Notes under the pieces: generated by a model
The model's database searches: none
Told to the model about the DNA's origin: nothing
The model's input: the letters and a program-made list of their open reading frames with translations, nothing else
Shown: positions 63,462-64,000 of the stretch, piece by piece
Position numbering within the stretch: position 1 is the stretch's first letter
Layout: every line of letters starts with the position of its first letter
Assembly: GCA_002355495.1 (NCBI GenBank)
Contig: AP017424.1
Location: 496,001-560,000 of the forward strand
Direction: 5' to 3'
Length of the DNA: 64,000 nucleotides
Source of the DNA: Streptomyces laurentii
GTDB lineage: Bacteria > Actinomycetota > Actinomycetes > Streptomycetales > Streptomycetaceae
Program-made: the position numbers and the translations under genes

Positions 63462-64000
63462 TCATCGGAGGAGAAGAGGTGCGGCGGACTTTTTCCCGCC
63501 GTTCCTTTCCTTCTCTCCACTCCGCCCTTCCGAGGAATACTCTGCCCTGTCGACCGCCGCCTGTTCTTGTAAGAATTCCGCATCCTCACGGAACCCTTCG
63601 GAATTCCATGTGGAGAGGAAGCGGCGCGGGGTGCACCCGGCCATGGCCTTGCATTCATGGCCGAAATGGGCCTGGTCGTGATACCCGGCCCCGAGAGCGG
63701 CGCCGGCCACGGGCTCTCCACCTGCCAGCCGCCGTATCGCCTCCCGCCATCGCAGGACACGGGCGGCCGCCTTCGGCGAGAGCCCGACCTGCTTCGGGAA
63801 GCGCCGTCCCAGCTGGCTGTGGCACCAGCCCGCGTGACGCGCCAGGTCCGCGATGGACGCCGTCCCACGGGTACGGACCAGCTCGCTCCAGGCCCGCAGC
63901 ACCGGCGGAGCCGGTGGCCCGCCTCGCGTCTCCCAACGGCTCAGCGTGAGGCCGAGCCGCCGGAGTGCGTCGTCCCGGCAGTCCCCCGCCGCGGCGAGAT
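63462..64000 (-). CDS. AraC-family regulator (5' end outside window)
   Basis: The frame is open to the right edge of the window, so the N-terminus is missing. The visible part ends in an AraC-type double helix-turn-helix: TASIADLARHAGWCHSQLGRRFPKQVGLSPKAAARVLRWREAIRRLAGGEPVAGAALGAGYHDQAHFGHECKAMAGCTPRRFL. It precedes the Cys-rich peptide gene on the same strand with a 57-base gap, so it probably regulates that operon. A GTG at 63902 is an internal codon. Confidence 0.85.
   Translation of the reverse strand, partial: LAAAGDCRDDALRRLGLTLSRWETRGGPPAPPVLRAWSELVRTRGTASIADLARHAGWCHSQLGRRFPKQVGLSPKAAARVLRWREAIRRLAGGEPVAGAALGAGYHDQAHFGHECKAMAGCTPRRFLSTWNSEGFREDAEFLQEQAAVDRAEYSSEGRSGEKERNGGKKSAAPLLLR

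Overview
The window looks like chromosomal DNA of a Streptomyces-type actinomycete. G+C is very high, many genes start with GTG or TTG, stop and start codons often overlap as GTGA or ATGA, and there are a SARP-family regulator, DUF397 and DUF5753 genes and many two-gene membrane cassettes. No rRNA, tRNA or CRISPR array was seen.

Layout. Positions 1-7103 hold the end of an unknown protein and a MoxR ATPase / DUF5682-VWA / SWIM zinc-finger set. Positions 7427-10913 hold an ABC exporter, a 67-residue peptide with a six-cysteine knottin-type spacing, and a protein combining a PqqD-like region, a CxxC thioredoxin-like region and a degraded HprK-like region. Positions 11102-34748 are mostly ordinary: membrane proteins, an MMPL transporter, a two-component system and a DedA protein that appear to share an operator, a GH65/HAD/alcohol dehydrogenase operon, small regulators, an ArsR-rhodanese regulator divergent from an MFS pump, and secreted proteins. 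Positions 34959-53052 are a RiPP cluster of the thiazolyl-peptide / azole-plus-dehydroamino-acid type. Its precursor core is 20/21 Cys, Ser or Thr. The cluster has a SARP regulator, a leader-binding E1-like protein, two YcaO cyclodehydratases, a SagB dehydrogenase, a split LanB dehydratase, an M50 protease and an ABC-2 exporter; an M20 hydrolase follows a terminator. From 54523 to 59346 an acyl-CoA ligase gene is broken apart, and between its two ends lie phage lysis remnants and a graspetide (ATP-grasp plus PCMT methyltransferase) locus with a damaged precursor. Positions 59387-64000 hold another peptide cassette: an AraC-type regulator, a short 53-residue peptide with six cysteines, MauE, a TlpA-like redoxin, an ABC exporter and an S26 signal peptidase.

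The window therefore carries four separate peptide-natural-product loci. Two of them pair a six-cysteine precursor with a CxxC thiol protein and an exporter, which suggests disulfide-rich secreted peptides rather than classical enzyme-crosslinked RiPPs.

Sequence quality matters here. Seven single-base indels interrupt six otherwise normal-looking genes (GH65, GNAT, I36 inhibitor, an unknown gene at 33807, the SARP twice, the ATP-grasp). At least five lie in short C or G runs. They are more likely consensus errors than seven independent pseudogene events, so the broken genes below are given as full-length loci with the shift marked.
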